64,000 nt of DNA from Azadirachta indica (GCA_022749755.1 CM040453.1:3308102-3372101); one strand, 5' to 3'; positions 12,770 through 27,762 are shown, counted from the stretch's first letter. A program made the numbers and translations. The notes: a model not told the origin generated them from the letters alone.

Positions 12770-13250
12770 TAAGGCATTAGCGACAAATCTTTTGGCGACG
12801 ACAAATTTTTTGTCGCTAAAACGCATTTTAGCGACAACAGCTTCAAGATCGTCGCTAAAATTAATAGAAAAAAATTAATATTTAATTATACCCTTTAGCG
12901 ACAACACTGTTGTCGCTGAATACATAGTATTAGCGATGACATGTAATGTTGTCGCCTAAAGTAACGGCGCCTATTGGCACCAAATATATGGCGACAAGAT
13001 GGTAACTTTTGGCGACAAAAAAGGGTGTCGCACAAAGTGAATATTTTAGCGACGACATATGTCGTCGCTAAAAAGGTTTTTGGCGACAACATTTCGTTGT
13101 TGTCGCAGAATACGTTTTTTGCGGCAACACTGTGTTGTCGCAGAATAGTTTTTTGGCGACGAATGTCCTATATACTTTTGGCGGCGACTATTGTCGTCGC
13201 TAAATGGTCTTTTAGCGACAACGGTTTTGTTGTCGCTAAAAACTTTGGCA
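12770..13250. repeat. Left subterminal repeats of the CACTA element
   Basis: More than ten copies, in both orientations, of short motifs such as TTTAGCGACGACA and TGTTGTCGCTAAA separated by T-rich spacers. In CACTA elements such arrays bind the element's own DNA-binding protein. Open frames at 12895-13267 on both strands arise only because the repeats avoid stops. Confidence 0.85.
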
Positions 13251-14050
13251 ATTATTATATTCAATAATGTAATAATAATTTTAGTGTTAATTAATATAAA
13301 ATAATTTAGGACAAATAATTACTTTATATAATTAATTAAACACTATTTTATTATTTAATTAAAGTTTAATACAAAATTTGACTGAAAAACAAATGTAAAT
13401 TTGTATAAAAAATTTTGTCTGCTAATTATTATTATTATTTATAGATATTAATCGAAACAATCATATTAAATTGTTAATGATTATTCTATAATATGACTTT
13501 CTATATTTGTTGACAAATATCTCAATATGTTCCCTTTCTAATTTTTTTAAGTATATACTTATTTTTAATAATATTATTATTAACTAATAACAACTTGATA
13601 TTATCAAGAAATTTTATATTTTAACGTTTTGTTAAAATTATAATTAAATTTAGTTTTAGTATTAAATTGTGAAATGTGATAACTGTCAAATTTACATTTA
13701 TTAATGTGAATATAAAATTAGTGATAGTTAATTATTATATTAATGTACTATACTTTTAATGAAAATATGATCTATACAAATTTCATGACATTAAACTAAC
13801 ATAACATTTGTCCTATTAAATTATTAAAGCATTAATAAAATAATGTATTAGATTATTAAAATAATTTATTAAATTGTAATATTTATTAAAGTAAAAAGAA
13901 TATATGAATCTTTATATTATGATAAATAAAAATAATTAGAGTATATATTTACTTATAGCAAATAAGTCCCTAAGGATGTAATTATTATTTTGATATATGA
14001 TATGTAATAAAATATCATATTTTCTAAATATACAGGGTTCTTATTGTTAA
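13251..14050. other. CACTA interior, AT-rich non-coding
   Basis: About 800 bp of AT-rich sequence with no coding frame. It separates the left subterminal array from the GC-rich block. Confidence 0.5.
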
Positions 14051-14104
14051 TATGCTTTCTATATGTATGTATTGCAACCCTAAATCCAAATCCTATCAGA
14101 CTTG

Positions 14105-14450
14105 TTAAAAGCCGCCGCCGCTCTCCTTGCCCTCGCCATTCACCTTTCCCTTTGCCATCACCGTTCGTCTCTCCCCTTGCCGTCTTCGTTCACTTCTCCC
14201 CACGCCGTCGCCGTCGCCGTCGCAGTCACGATTCGACTCTCCCAACGCCGTCGCGATTCACCTCTCCTTACTCGGTCGCCGTTTGACTCTCTTCGGACCG
14301 TTACCGTCGCCGTTCAACTCTCCCCGCGCTGTAGCCGTCGCCGTTGGACTCTCCCCAAGCCGTCACCATCGCCATTCGCCTCTCCCCGCGCCGTCGCGAT
14401 TCACCTCTCCCCGCGCCGTCGCGATTCACCTCTCCCCACTCCGTTGGTAA
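14105..14450 (+). repeat. GC-rich minisatellite inside the CACTA element (~25-bp unit)
   Basis: A sharp GC island in an AT-rich element, made of degenerate repeats of GCGCCGTCGCGATTCACC plus TCTCCCC. The two best copies, near the right end, are 25 bp apart. Because 25 is not a multiple of 3, all three plus-strand frames read similar Ser/Pro/Arg-rich peptides (14044-14473), which argues against a real protein. It may be a promoter or untranslated-leader feature of the element. Confidence 0.65.
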
Positions 14451-15284
14451 TTAGAATAAAAGTTGGGAATTAAAATTCTAAAATTATTGACCGTTTAAGG
14501 TATATTTATAATTGAAGATCACATTAATTATAGAATAAGATACCTAATTTTGATTAGAAAGTATATGAATTTTATTCAAACAAAACATAGTTTTCTATTT
14601 TATGAAGTTGAAATAATAATAATGAAATTAAAAATAATAAAATTAATAATAAAGAAATTTCTTATGGAACCTAATCAACAAGCAACATTATGTAGTCTAG
14701 TAGTCTTCATAGCATATATATTTTAATAAATAAAGTGAGGTGACTAGTCCAAGTGTCAGGCAATAGCTAGGCATCACTTATCTTCCTAACTTTTATAGTG
14801 TTTATTTTATATTATCATCTTATTTAATTTATAATAGTAAAATATCGTTGTACTTACTACAATTCGTATTGTTTTCTTATAAGTTCAGTGTATGTTAGAG
14901 TTTGACCAATGACAAATATTAATTACATTTACGTAAGAGGAATATGTTAGTTTCATTTAAGAAATATATTAATTCTTTCGAGTCATAGGCCAAACCAAAT
15001 TTTGAATATCGGGGTCAGCTTATAAAAGGTACTAAAAATAGATATAAAATTTTCACTTGTATGTTAACATTAACTATCAAGAAAACTATTTGGTTAACTA
15101 AAATTAATTCATTAATGAGAGATTTTACATCTTGAAAAGATAGCAATTGCTTATTAATTAAGGGGGCATATGAACGACACTTCACTGCAGAGAATTTTCT
15201 TAATCAAAGACTTAGTCTTGCTCATAATTTAATTAATTTTCATATATTTCTAGTAGATGTTTCTATTAATATTAAAAATAGTAT
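14451..15284. other. CACTA interior, AT-rich, no gene seen
   Basis: No coding resemblance. The TNP2-type transposase exons normally found in this part of an autonomous CACTA element appear to be deleted. Confidence 0.45.
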
Positions 15285-15653
15285 ATTGTTGACCCGTGTC
15301 TTGGTGGGGATTGGAGAATAGTTGAGGAATTGTCCCAAAGAGGTGTGTGGGATCATCAAGAGAAAGATGAGGTTAGTGAAGAGAATGTAGATAATAATGC
15401 GTATGGACAAGAGGAAGACATATTCACTTGTACCCCAACAGATTACAGTGGTTCCGTAGCTCCAGAAGACATTCCTAATGATGTGGTGTTTAGTAGAAGT
15501 GATGTTGACGCACATTTAATAAATTTAGAAGATGCACAAGTGCAGAGAAGTGAAACATATGTGCAAAGTGTTGAAGAAGTCCAGCATGGAGATGATGAAA
15601 CTGTAGCAGAATGTGAAAACATTGAGGAGTTGGTTGACTCTGATTTGGAGTAA
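15285..15653 (+). pseudogene. 3' exon of a CACTA transposase-associated gene (remnant)
   Basis: An open frame ending at TAA 15653. Its upstream part reads GDWRIVEELSQRGVWD and continues into a strongly acidic tail ending ENIEELVDSDLE. This resembles the C-terminal end of plant En/Spm TNP2-type polyproteins, after the DUF4216-like part, with an acidic tail. The match is by general pattern, not clear domain identity. Everything upstream of it in the gene is missing, so it cannot encode a transposase. Confidence 0.5.
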
Positions 15654-15821
15654 AGTGTTTAACAAGTAATTTTGTATATGATATATTTGCATATTTATTT
15701 CTTTTTTTGTAATGTACATGTTACTGTCTTAATTCTTTGCTTTATCATTTAATTTACACATTATTCAATATTGTTTACTTTTCTCATAGAATACCTAACC
15801 GAAGTCAAATTTATTTTGCAG

Positions 15822-18800
15822 ATGGCTCCAGGTTCACGAAAAAGAACTTTGACATCATCAAGTCAAAATGCTCCAACAACCCAAGAACAAGTTGAATCTC
15901 ATAACTTAGATGTTGGAAGTAGTGTAGGTAACTTTTTAATAAACACATTGTCTTTTTTTAAGTTATGTTTATTATACAGTATATTTTATAATGTTATGTG
16001 TTTTATTGTGAAACTTATGCTTTTATATATTGAGAAGTATGTCCTTGACCTCTTTTATGAGTGATAATTAGGTTGTGCTTATACCTTATTGATAAATGCT
16101 ATTGCAGAATAACTAGTAAGTTAATATGGCATCAAAACTAGTGTGAACTGCAATTGTTTTAATCTATATCAAGTAGGTGAGTTATGTTTATTCTTTTAAA
16201 TGTTTATTTATTTATTTCCAGTCCATGCATTAGGCATTTTCTTGGAGGTTGTAAGTTGTACAATGATACTATATGTCCTTAATTTAGAACATAATCATTA
16301 ATTAAGGCAGAATAAAATGAATTAGTTATGCATCACATGGGCTTGCTTGGTGCATGTTTTAAAATAATTTTCTACATATATAATTGTTAGTTACAATGAT
16401 TCATTGCCCTAAATGATTCTTTTTCTTTTATTTCTACATTCAAGAGTAATAAAATAAGAGATGAATTTTAGTAGTATTTCAAATATTATATATATATATA
16501 TATATAGTATGTTGCTAACGTGTTTTTCTTTAATTTGTCCAGGTTCACCACCATCGGTGTGATCTACTCGTGGACCTACACGAGGTTTGAAAACAGCAGC
16601 AGTTGTGAAGTCAAAGGGCCGAATAACTATCACTATCTCACCTAAAACAGCAAACAGGATGGTTCATATTGTAGTGAACTTGCTAGCGATTGCGGCGTGA
16701 TTGTAAGGAGTGTAGCTCCGCTCAAAGTACCATCCTGGTCTAAGATTCCATGGGAAGAAAGGCTAGATTTATTCAAACGTTTAGAGGTAATGCATATCTA
16801 TTCTAATTTCATTACAATTGATATTTGTTTTCAACATTTATATATTCGTAAACATTCATAAAATTAATGTTGATTCTTTTTACAGGAATGGTTTATTCTA
16901 GACTTAACACAACCGCATGTTCTACGTTATTTGGACGAACTTATGGGAGATAGATACCGGGACTATCGATGCAAGGTGTTGAAGAAGGCGTACAAAAAAC
17001 ATTCACCAATAGAAGCTCGAATGCATCCTCCGAAAAATGTATCTGAAGAGGATTGGCATTACTTATGTGATCTTTGGGAAAATGAGAAGTATGAGGTATG
17101 TTTTTTAATTGCAGGATTGTTAATATAAAATTGTTAGTTTATGAAAATTGGCAAGATTTGTAGGAATTCTTGGTGAGTTGTGCATGAAAAATGTATGAAT
17201 TATTAGATTATTAACCATAAATTTTTGCTGCAACAAAATTCTGTTGTTGCTCAATTGATGATGTTGGATAACACCTGATTCGTAGCTAGGGTTTTGTGTT
17301 GGACCATTTAGTTTTATACAAATTGCAAATTTTGGTCCATTATTCATTCATACACATAATTGCTGAATTTGGTCGATGTTCTTTGTTCAACAATTCCTCT
17401 TTCATATTGCTTGTTTGCGTTAAGAATTAGACCTAATTCATTTTTTATATATATGTTAAAATGGCATTATTATGTTAGATACAAGTCTACGAAATTTTGT
17501 TAAAAGAGTCTAGTCCTGGTTGAATGCAAACATGCAGTTGCAGATCCAAATTTTTTAATTTTCTGTTCTCTTAATTTTAAGACATGCATGCACATTAAAG
17601 TACCATATTATTCATATTCTCTTTCAATTACCTTGTTCTAAATATTATTATTATTATTATATATCGAATAATTAATTAAGAGCATCATCACAATTGGAAA
17701 ATTCAATTAGCAAGTTAATTTTAGGTTAAGAGACCAAGAACAAAGTGTGCAGGGAGGGAAATGTATGTATGTAGCAGTATAACACAAAATAATAAAATGA
17801 TAATAATAAAAGAATCTACTATGTATAGATGCAGCATGGTGGTGCTTTAGATCTTCATCAATGTTTTCATGTTCTTTTTATATATTAAATGTTTTCATCG
17901 ATGTTTTCATGTTTTGATAATTTATGAAGAATTAATTAAATGATAATTTAGCTTTGTTTTTTTTTTCTGTAACATTTAATAAATTTTTTACCATTGTATA
18001 CTCTTGATCATGATTTTGTCTTCAGCGTTGAGAGTTTATTATTGGTTATTGTTTCATTATGACTGTTTGTTTCGTAAATTTATTACTAAGGTCGAATTCC
18101 TAAAATTTGGTAACACCATAATTTGTAAAGATTCAATAAATATAAAATGGTGACATTGACACCAACTAATTAGTTGGAAGGTGAGGTTTAAATAATACTA
18201 CTTACAGCAATGATGTTAGATAGCATCTATGAAATTAAGTTAATATTAATGTTAAATTAGTACACTTCGAAGATGACTCACTTCTATCCCTAATATTGCT
18301 ATATTATTATCATTATTAGTTCCTTATATTGTTCTTGGTTTTAATATTGTGAGATTTTATATTTTTATTTTTTACCAATTCTTATATATATATATATGTA
18401 TATAACTATCCATTCTTGAATTTTACTTGCTAAGACTACTTGGCTTCAAGAAAGGTGCCAAAAAAATGCTGAAAATAGGAATAAACTTTCATTCAATCAT
18501 CGAGCTGGATCGAAACCTTTTTACGCTCATCGGACACAAAGTTCTGAGGTTTTTATTGTGATTTGAAAATTTTTGATAATAAATTTTTATATGGCTTAAT
18601 AAACTATTATACTGAATATGTGACTTTTTTAACTTTTTATTGTAATAGAGTGACAATTTCAGTGAACATCAAAATTTTGCGGATCATTTTCGTGCGACGC
18701 ATTATAACGAAAAAAATGGGTGGATTAATTTGGAAGCAGAAAAGGCGCATGTAAGTTTATTATTTATTTATTTTATTTAATTTAAATTAAATTTAATTTT

Positions 18801-19215
18801 TAAAATTATTGTGTTTATAATTTAATATATTTTGAAATAGGAAAAAATGATAGAGATACAACAATTGTCGCTAGAAGAAGGATCTCAGCCAATTAGTGAT
18901 GAGGAAATTTGTCTTCAGGTATTTGGTAATGAATCACGCTACTATAGGGGGCTAGCCAAATTGAAACGAGCGCGTGATATGGATCAAGCCTCTTTTTCTA
19001 ATGATGGATATTTACGTGGTGAGTTAGAATCAACTTGACTTGAATTAAAGGGTACAAAATTTGAGTTACAAGACACAAGAACTAAGTTGCATGATACAAG
19101 ATCTGAGCTACAGGATACAAAATCTGAGTTGCAAGATACAAGATCTCGCTTAGTAATTACTGAAAATATGTTGAAGCATGTTACATCTTTCCTATCAGAG
19201 TTAGCACCAGATTGA
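15822..19215 (+). pseudogene. Ptta/En/Spm-type (Transposase_24-like) gene, broken
   Basis: The second CACTA gene, in exon-like pieces. 15822-15926 starts MAPGSRKRTL after an AG. 16543-~16790 includes TRGLKTAAVVKSKGRI and VPSWSKIPWEERLDLF. 16886-17095 holds YLDELMGDRYRDYR and SEEDWHYLCDLWENEKYE. About 18446-18548 holds KNAENRNKLSFNHRAGS. 18841-19215 holds SDEEICLQVFGNESRYY and the C-terminus. These match the plant Ptta/En/Spm transposase-accessory family. Damage: TGA within exon 2 near 16560, a frameshift near 16670, and TGA at 19036-19038. After the last stop the same frame continues with heptads of the type ELQDTRS (a coiled coil) to a final TGA. No intact product is expected. Confidence 0.75.
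17100..18440. other. Large intron of the CACTA gene, AT-rich
   Basis: No exon recognised between the SEEDWHYL and KNAENR pieces; simple AT-rich sequence, some ATT and TA microsatellites. It probably represents an intron with accumulated sequence. Confidence 0.45.
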
Positions 19216-19489
19216 TTTCCTCTTTCATAGTCTTCTTAGTTGTAATAATATTTTTTTTTATGGATCAATATTTGTGATGATATTTAAATTAATGTGTAAT
19301 GAATTTTATTTAATCTTTATGTATAATATTAATTCATTTAATTTTAATTATTATTGATTAATTAGATTAATATAAAAAAAAAATTTTATATTATTATGGA
19401 GCAAAAGTTAAAAATTAAAAATTAAATTTTGGTTAAATTATATTCATTATAAATTGAATTTGAGCTGAAATGATTTGTATTCTTGAAAC

Positions 19490-20185
19490 GTGAATAGAGA
19501 CAACAAAAGTGTTGTCGCCAAACAACATTTTAGCGACTATCGGATCATATTAGCGACAATAAAATTTAGGTAATCTTTATGTTAAAAAATGTTGTCACCA
19601 AACAATAAAACGTATCATTTTAGTGACGACAATACGTTGTCGCTACAAACGTTTTTGGCGACGACATTATGTTGTCGCAAAAACATTTTTTAGTGAAGAC
19701 AACACGTCGTCGCCTAAACAGTTTTTTGCGACGACAAAATGTTGTCGTCAAAACACTTTCTAACGACGAGCAGTTGTTGTGGCCAAAAAGTCTTTTGGCG
19801 ATAATAGTTCCTTGCCGCTAAAATAGTTTTTTGCGGCGATCTGTGTTGTCGCTAAACTGTGTTTTCGCGGCAATATACTTAGTCGCCAGTACTACTTTTG
19901 GCGACAACAATATGTCGCCACTAAAAGTTAGTTTTAGCGACGACATTCTCTTGGACGACAATTTTGTGGTGGCGACAGTTTTTGTCGCTGGTATAGTTTT
20001 TGGCGACAACATTTATGTTGTTGCAATAGATTTGGCGGCGACTTCCTTATGTCGTCGCTAAAACCTTTAACGACCACGAATTGGCGACGACATGGGCGAG
20101 GACGTGAATTTCGTCGCTAAAGGTATTAGCGACGACGTTTTGCGCTTTTGGCGGCGATATAGTGTTGTCGCTAAAACCCATTTTT
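19490..20185. repeat. Right subterminal repeats of the CACTA element
   Basis: About twenty degenerate copies of the GCGACGACA / TGTTGTCGC motif in both orientations. The array mirrors the left one but is longer. Open frames at 19818-20061 are read-through artefacts. Confidence 0.85.
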
Positions 20186-20194
20186 GTTGTAGTG

Positions 20195-20437
20195 ATGCTT
20201 GTTAATTTTTTATATTATTTAAAAAATTAATTATGATAGAATTTTGATTAAAGATAATTCAAGATTTAGTGGGATTATGATCGAAAATAATTCAAGATTT
20301 TGGTTACCTTCTAATTCACATGAAATAGGTCTTTTTTAAAAAGACTCTACATTAGTTTTTTTTTTTTAAATATAAATTTAGGTGGCTATTTTACCTATTT
20401 AACATATAAGTGAAAATCACCCCATTTAAATGTTGGA
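20195..20437. repeat. Right terminal repeat, part after the CACTA insertion
   Basis: Begins with the duplicated ATG and continues the match to the left terminal repeat (ATGATAGAATTTTGATTA, ATTCACATGAAATAGG, AACATATAAGT). Confidence 0.65.
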
Positions 20438-21199
20438 AAAATGGTCGAAGTCCATCATTAATTATAATACAACCCAAATGTTTTCATAAGCATATTTGAT
20501 GATTTTTAAAAAGCATGATTTGGAAAAGTTCCTCCCAACATTTTTTATGAAAGCTGACACATGTCATAAGTTACAATGAGAAAGTCTATTGGACTTGGCA
20601 GTGCCCATTATAGTCATAGCCCAAAATTTTGTACTCATTTTGGGGCAAAAATAGTAAAAGTAGACTGTAGAAATTGTAGCATAGATTCAATCTTTTAGAA
20701 AATAGTTTCTTTTTTGCTAGCTAGACCATTTTCTTATTTTTTCCGTTAGCAGTACAGTTCGGTACACCAGACTAGGGGACATCACCATTGTTGTTTGGTT
20801 TATTCTACTAAATGAAATAATTGATAGAACTTTCACATTTATATATAATTAGTTCATGTCTTTGACATGATTTTTGGAAATTAAGATCGATACTTAGCAA
20901 AAACGTACTGGATTTATTGGCTTCCTATCCTCGTAAATATTGAAAAACAAAGGCCAAGTTACGCTTTATATTAAGTAGATTTATATAGTGCATATTGGGT
21001 GTTGTTACTGCGTTTTGCGCGCTCTTGAATTTATAAATAAAGGCTATAACAGCACCTTATTATTAAAATAACTTGTGAAAGCAAACATCAGGATTAGTAA
21101 CACCTAAAATAAATCACACCCAACACCAATTCATGTACTGGACTGGTTTAATTCGAGTGAGAACAGGGAACAAAAAGAAAAAGGTATTGCATCAAATTC
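20438..21199. other. 3' flank of the unit 1 subtilase
   Basis: Non-coding. Closely matches 32650-33338, the 3' flank of the unit 2 subtilase (shared CTAGGGGACATCAC, TTCATGTCT and TTATTAAAATAACTTGTGAAAGC), which fixes this as part of the segmental duplication. Confidence 0.7.
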
Positions 21200-24885
<3,686 letters not shown>

Positions 24886-24965
24886 AATTGGAACGGTCGG
24901 CGTCGAAATGCTTATTTTGCGACGTGTGGAAGAAAAAAGTGCTTGAAGCAAGAATCACAGAAGGG

Positions 24966-24974
24966 CTTTTTATA
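24966..24974 (-). promoter_or_regulatory. TATA box of the unit 1 subtilase
   Basis: The minus strand reads TATAAAAAG about 80 bp upstream of the start codon at 24885. The same motif is conserved in the unit 2 copy. Confidence 0.55.
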
Positions 24975-25741
24975 GATGAAATGAAGTGAATTTTGCCTTG
25001 CTACCCTGTTGAGTTTCCCAAATTCTGCAATTTTTTATCCATTTTTTTTATAATTAAGGTTTCTGTATATAAAAATTATTCCATCAACTTCTCACGCTTA
25101 TTTGTGGTTCATTATACATCTTAATATAACTCTAAAGAGTATGATATATCCTTCACAAAATTGCAGCTATCAAGAATCTCCGGTAGATGGCTTCATACTT
25201 TAATAAAAGTTACAGCGGTAGCTCAATTACTATTTTATATGAATTTTCTATTACCAATCACTAACTTAGGTTTCTAATTCTTCTTGAAGTAAAATTAAAG
25301 AGAGTAATATAAAGGTTTTAATTCATATTATGACCCATTTACGACCAAATTTCTTTTCTTGGAAACTTTTTTTTTTCAGGAATATGATAATAATGATAAG
25401 TGTGGAAAGTCTAAATTAAATGATTGCCTAATCAACATGGCTTTCAACTTTGATCATGCATAGTGATTTCTTTTTAGGAATCATTTACCATAGCGGTATT
25501 AGTTTGACTTCTTCATATATGAACAGGTTGTAACTCTTTTTATATTAAGGATTAACATAATTATTTATATACCTCGTGGTTTGCAGATGCTTTCTTAATT
25601 TTGCATGTGACTTACAGCAGGTGGATCAATCACGAATTAAAAAATATTATGGAGTAATAATAGCTGGGGTCCTGAAATTTTATAATTGCTGGATAAGGAC
25701 TTAATTTTTATTCATTTTTTAAATAACTAAAATATTTTTAT
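24975..25741. other. Upstream region of the unit 1 subtilase
   Basis: No gene seen. It is colinear with 37117-37880 in unit 2. A 10-bp ATATTTTTAT at the right end marks the insertion site of the next element. Confidence 0.6.
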
Positions 25742-26792
25742 AGGAGAATGCTTAATACTCTATTTGACCTCATATCTTATTAGGGCTTATTGTTTAGCTA
25801 ATACTCTAATACCCTCTCATATTATCAAAACTTGTTACTTTTTACAATAATTATCAATTTGCCTTTTCAATTGTGCAAAAGGTTTATTAAAAAAAAATTA
25901 AGTACACATGTCATTTTTTCATTAGGCAACTTATACTGGATTGACCGTCATTGTCAATCACCACTAATCGCTATTAACTATAATTGAACATTATTTGTTT
26001 AAGTCATCGTAGATATTATTAGAATTTTTGTTAAATGCTCTACACAATATTATCAACACTATTGCCATTTGAAAAATGATTCGTCGTACATCTGAAGTTG
26101 AAGTTTAGGCACTCAAAAATTCAACTTCAGATTTATAGTAAATGATTGTTCAAAGGTCGATAGTGATAGTACCATTATGTAAAGTTCTTAATAAGGATCG
26201 AATGATATCCATAGTAACTCAAATCGATGACAGTTGATCAAAAGTTGTTGCCATTCATCTTTGCCACCGTCGGTCACTATTGCCAAGTTTCACTCATTCG
26301 ATGTGAATATCATTCAAATTTTTATTGAATGCTATACACAATGGTACGATCACTAATACCATTTGAACAACTATTTGTTGTAGATTTGAAGTTTAATTTT
26401 TGGGTGCCAAAACTTCAATTTCAAATTTACGAGTAAATGGTTGTTCAAATAATGATGATAATAATACTATTATGTAGAATATTTAACAAAAATTTTAATA
26501 TATTTATGATGACCTAAATAAATGACGTTTGATAGTGATTAACGACAATCGATGGTAGTTAGTGGTGGTTAGTAGTGACAGTTAATCCAATTGTAAGTTG
26601 CTCAATAAAAATATGATACATATTACAATGATGTGGACATATTTCAAAAGCATGTCAAATAAGTTAATTGCCCTCAAAATATAAATGACTTTTACTAACA
26701 AAGATAATATCATAAAAGTATTGAGATATTAATTAAACAATATATAGTAATGGAATATTAGATCAAACAATAGGGATATCGAACATTTTCCC
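25742..26792. mobile_element. 1.05-kb long-inverted-repeat element (Mutator-like), unit 1 only
   Basis: Flanked by a perfect 10-bp direct repeat ATATTTTTAT (25732-25741 and 26793-26802). The sister segment has only one copy of that 10-mer, at 37871-37880, with no element between its flanks. The two halves are diverged inverted repeats: the left arm from about 25742 to 26240 matches the reverse complement of about 26290-26792. Shared landmarks include GCAACTTA, TGGATT, ACCACTAA and AATTTTTGTTAAAT. The ends read AGGAGAATG and, reversed, GGGAAAATG. No coding capacity. The TSD length and long inverted repeats fit a non-autonomous Mutator-like or foldback element. Confidence 0.75.
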
Positions 26793-26835
26793 ATATTTTT
26801 ATTGTCAATTTATACTCAACAACATTGTGGTGGTT

Positions 26836-26946
26836 AAAGTTTAATAATATAAAACTAATTTGGTCATCCTGATTTAACATGGATAGGAGAGATCTATTTA
26901 AAGTTTAATAATATAAAATTAATTTGGTCATCCTGATTCAACTTGA
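26836..26946. repeat. 64-bp tandem duplication, unit 1 only
   Basis: A block starting AAAGTTTAATAATATAAAA at 26836 is repeated from 26900. The unit 2 copy has it once, near 37917. Confidence 0.7.
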
Positions 26947-27762
26947 TATAAATAAATATTTCATCTCCATGGATAGATTTAGATGCTACTAAATATTTGT
27001 TGAGAAAATAACATTTTCGTCCTTAAACCTTAGGGAAATAACAAAACTGGACATCATGTTTCAGATTTTAATATTTTTGAATCACCTTGGTTTCCCAGAA
27101 TTTAAATAAAAAAAAATCAATACAAATCACAAACTTAGATGTAAGTTGATTATATTAGACCGCAAAAAACGGATCAGCAGATTAATTAATTGGTCTGGTT
27201 CATTGGAATAAAAAAGGAAAATTGTATGATTTCTATATGATAAAAATATACACGTTCGTAAAACATTATTTACAAATTAGTTGAATTTAAATAAAAAAAT
27301 CAATAGAAATCACAAACTTAGATTTAAATTAATGTTATTGCACCGAGAAAAAAGGATCGGCACTATCCGAATCACGCTTTTGGGCGCATTAATTGGAAAA
27401 CTTGTTATATTTATTTTTTATTAATTAAGGAGACAACATCAACCAAATAAATGTGATTAAAAGAATTAATAGATATAAAATAATCTATTTACCATTATTT
27501 CCTCAATAGGTAATGCAAGTGAAACCGATGAAATATTGCTTTATTTCATTTTATTAGTAGCCCGAAACAAAGGGTTTTAATTGTGTTTTTTCTTGAGTTG
27601 ATATTAATTATAATAACAAGTTATTAGATTGTGTAGTTTTACTGTACGGTCCTAATTTTTATACCCATTTTAAGGCTATGTTTACTTCCATTATTGTGAA
27701 AATTTTCCAGCCCACATCTTTCTTGAAAGCTGACATTAGCCCAAAATTTGGCACCCATTTTA
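26947..27762. repeat. AT-rich spacer with a repeated ~200-bp motif
   Basis: No gene. Two consecutive copies of a motif with ATCAATACAAATCACAAACTT and a terminal CATTAATTGGAAA occur (about 27100-27440). It matches 38150-38500 in unit 2 and, more loosely, 6960-7260, 31030-31290 and 31690-32010. Confidence 0.55.

Larger units (their letters stand above)
12757..20194 (+). mobile_element. CACTA (EnSpm) DNA transposon, 7.4 kb, complete ends
   Basis: The left end starts CACTACAAGAAAAT and the right end, reverse complemented, starts CACTACAACAAAAAT, giving terminal inverted repeats with one mismatch over the first 13 bases. It is flanked by a 3-bp target duplication ATG, the CACTA signature. Both ends carry dense subterminal repeats of a GCGACAACA/TGTTGTCGC motif. 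The interior holds the tail of one gene and a broken Ptta/En/Spm-type gene, but no recognisable TNP2 transposase core, so the element looks non-autonomous. It is inserted in the right terminal repeat of another element, so it is the younger insertion. Confidence 0.92.
7987..20437. mobile_element. Non-coding LTR-flanked element, split by a CACTA insertion
   Basis: Two direct copies of a roughly 330-bp sequence flank this block. The left copy is 7987-8322 (starts TGTTGATACAAGATTC, ends TTGTCCAACA). The right copy is 12672-12756 plus 20195-~20437 (starts TGTTAATATTAGATTTC). Read in reverse, the left copy runs TGTTGGAC to ATCAACA, the TG...CA form of an LTR. The internal part (8323-12671, about 4.35 kb) shows no gag or pol frame; it holds a minisatellite and AT-rich DNA, as in large non-autonomous LTR elements. 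I could not find a clear primer-binding site, polypurine tract or target duplication, so the LTR interpretation is inference and a segmental duplication is the alternative. Confidence 0.5.

Noticed and set aside
12770..13250. Repeat array considered as a CRISPR
   Set aside because: The repeats are degenerate, in both orientations, with unequal spacers, and sit inside a plant CACTA transposon; the genome is eukaryotic.
12895..13267. Open frames on both strands with recurring NVVAKN/VVAT peptides
   Set aside because: Produced by the CACTA subterminal repeat motif, which lacks stops; the same occurs at 19818-20061.
14044..14473. Three overlapping Ser/Pro/Arg-rich open frames
   Set aside because: They read the same 25-bp repeat in three frames; no start context, domain or splice support.
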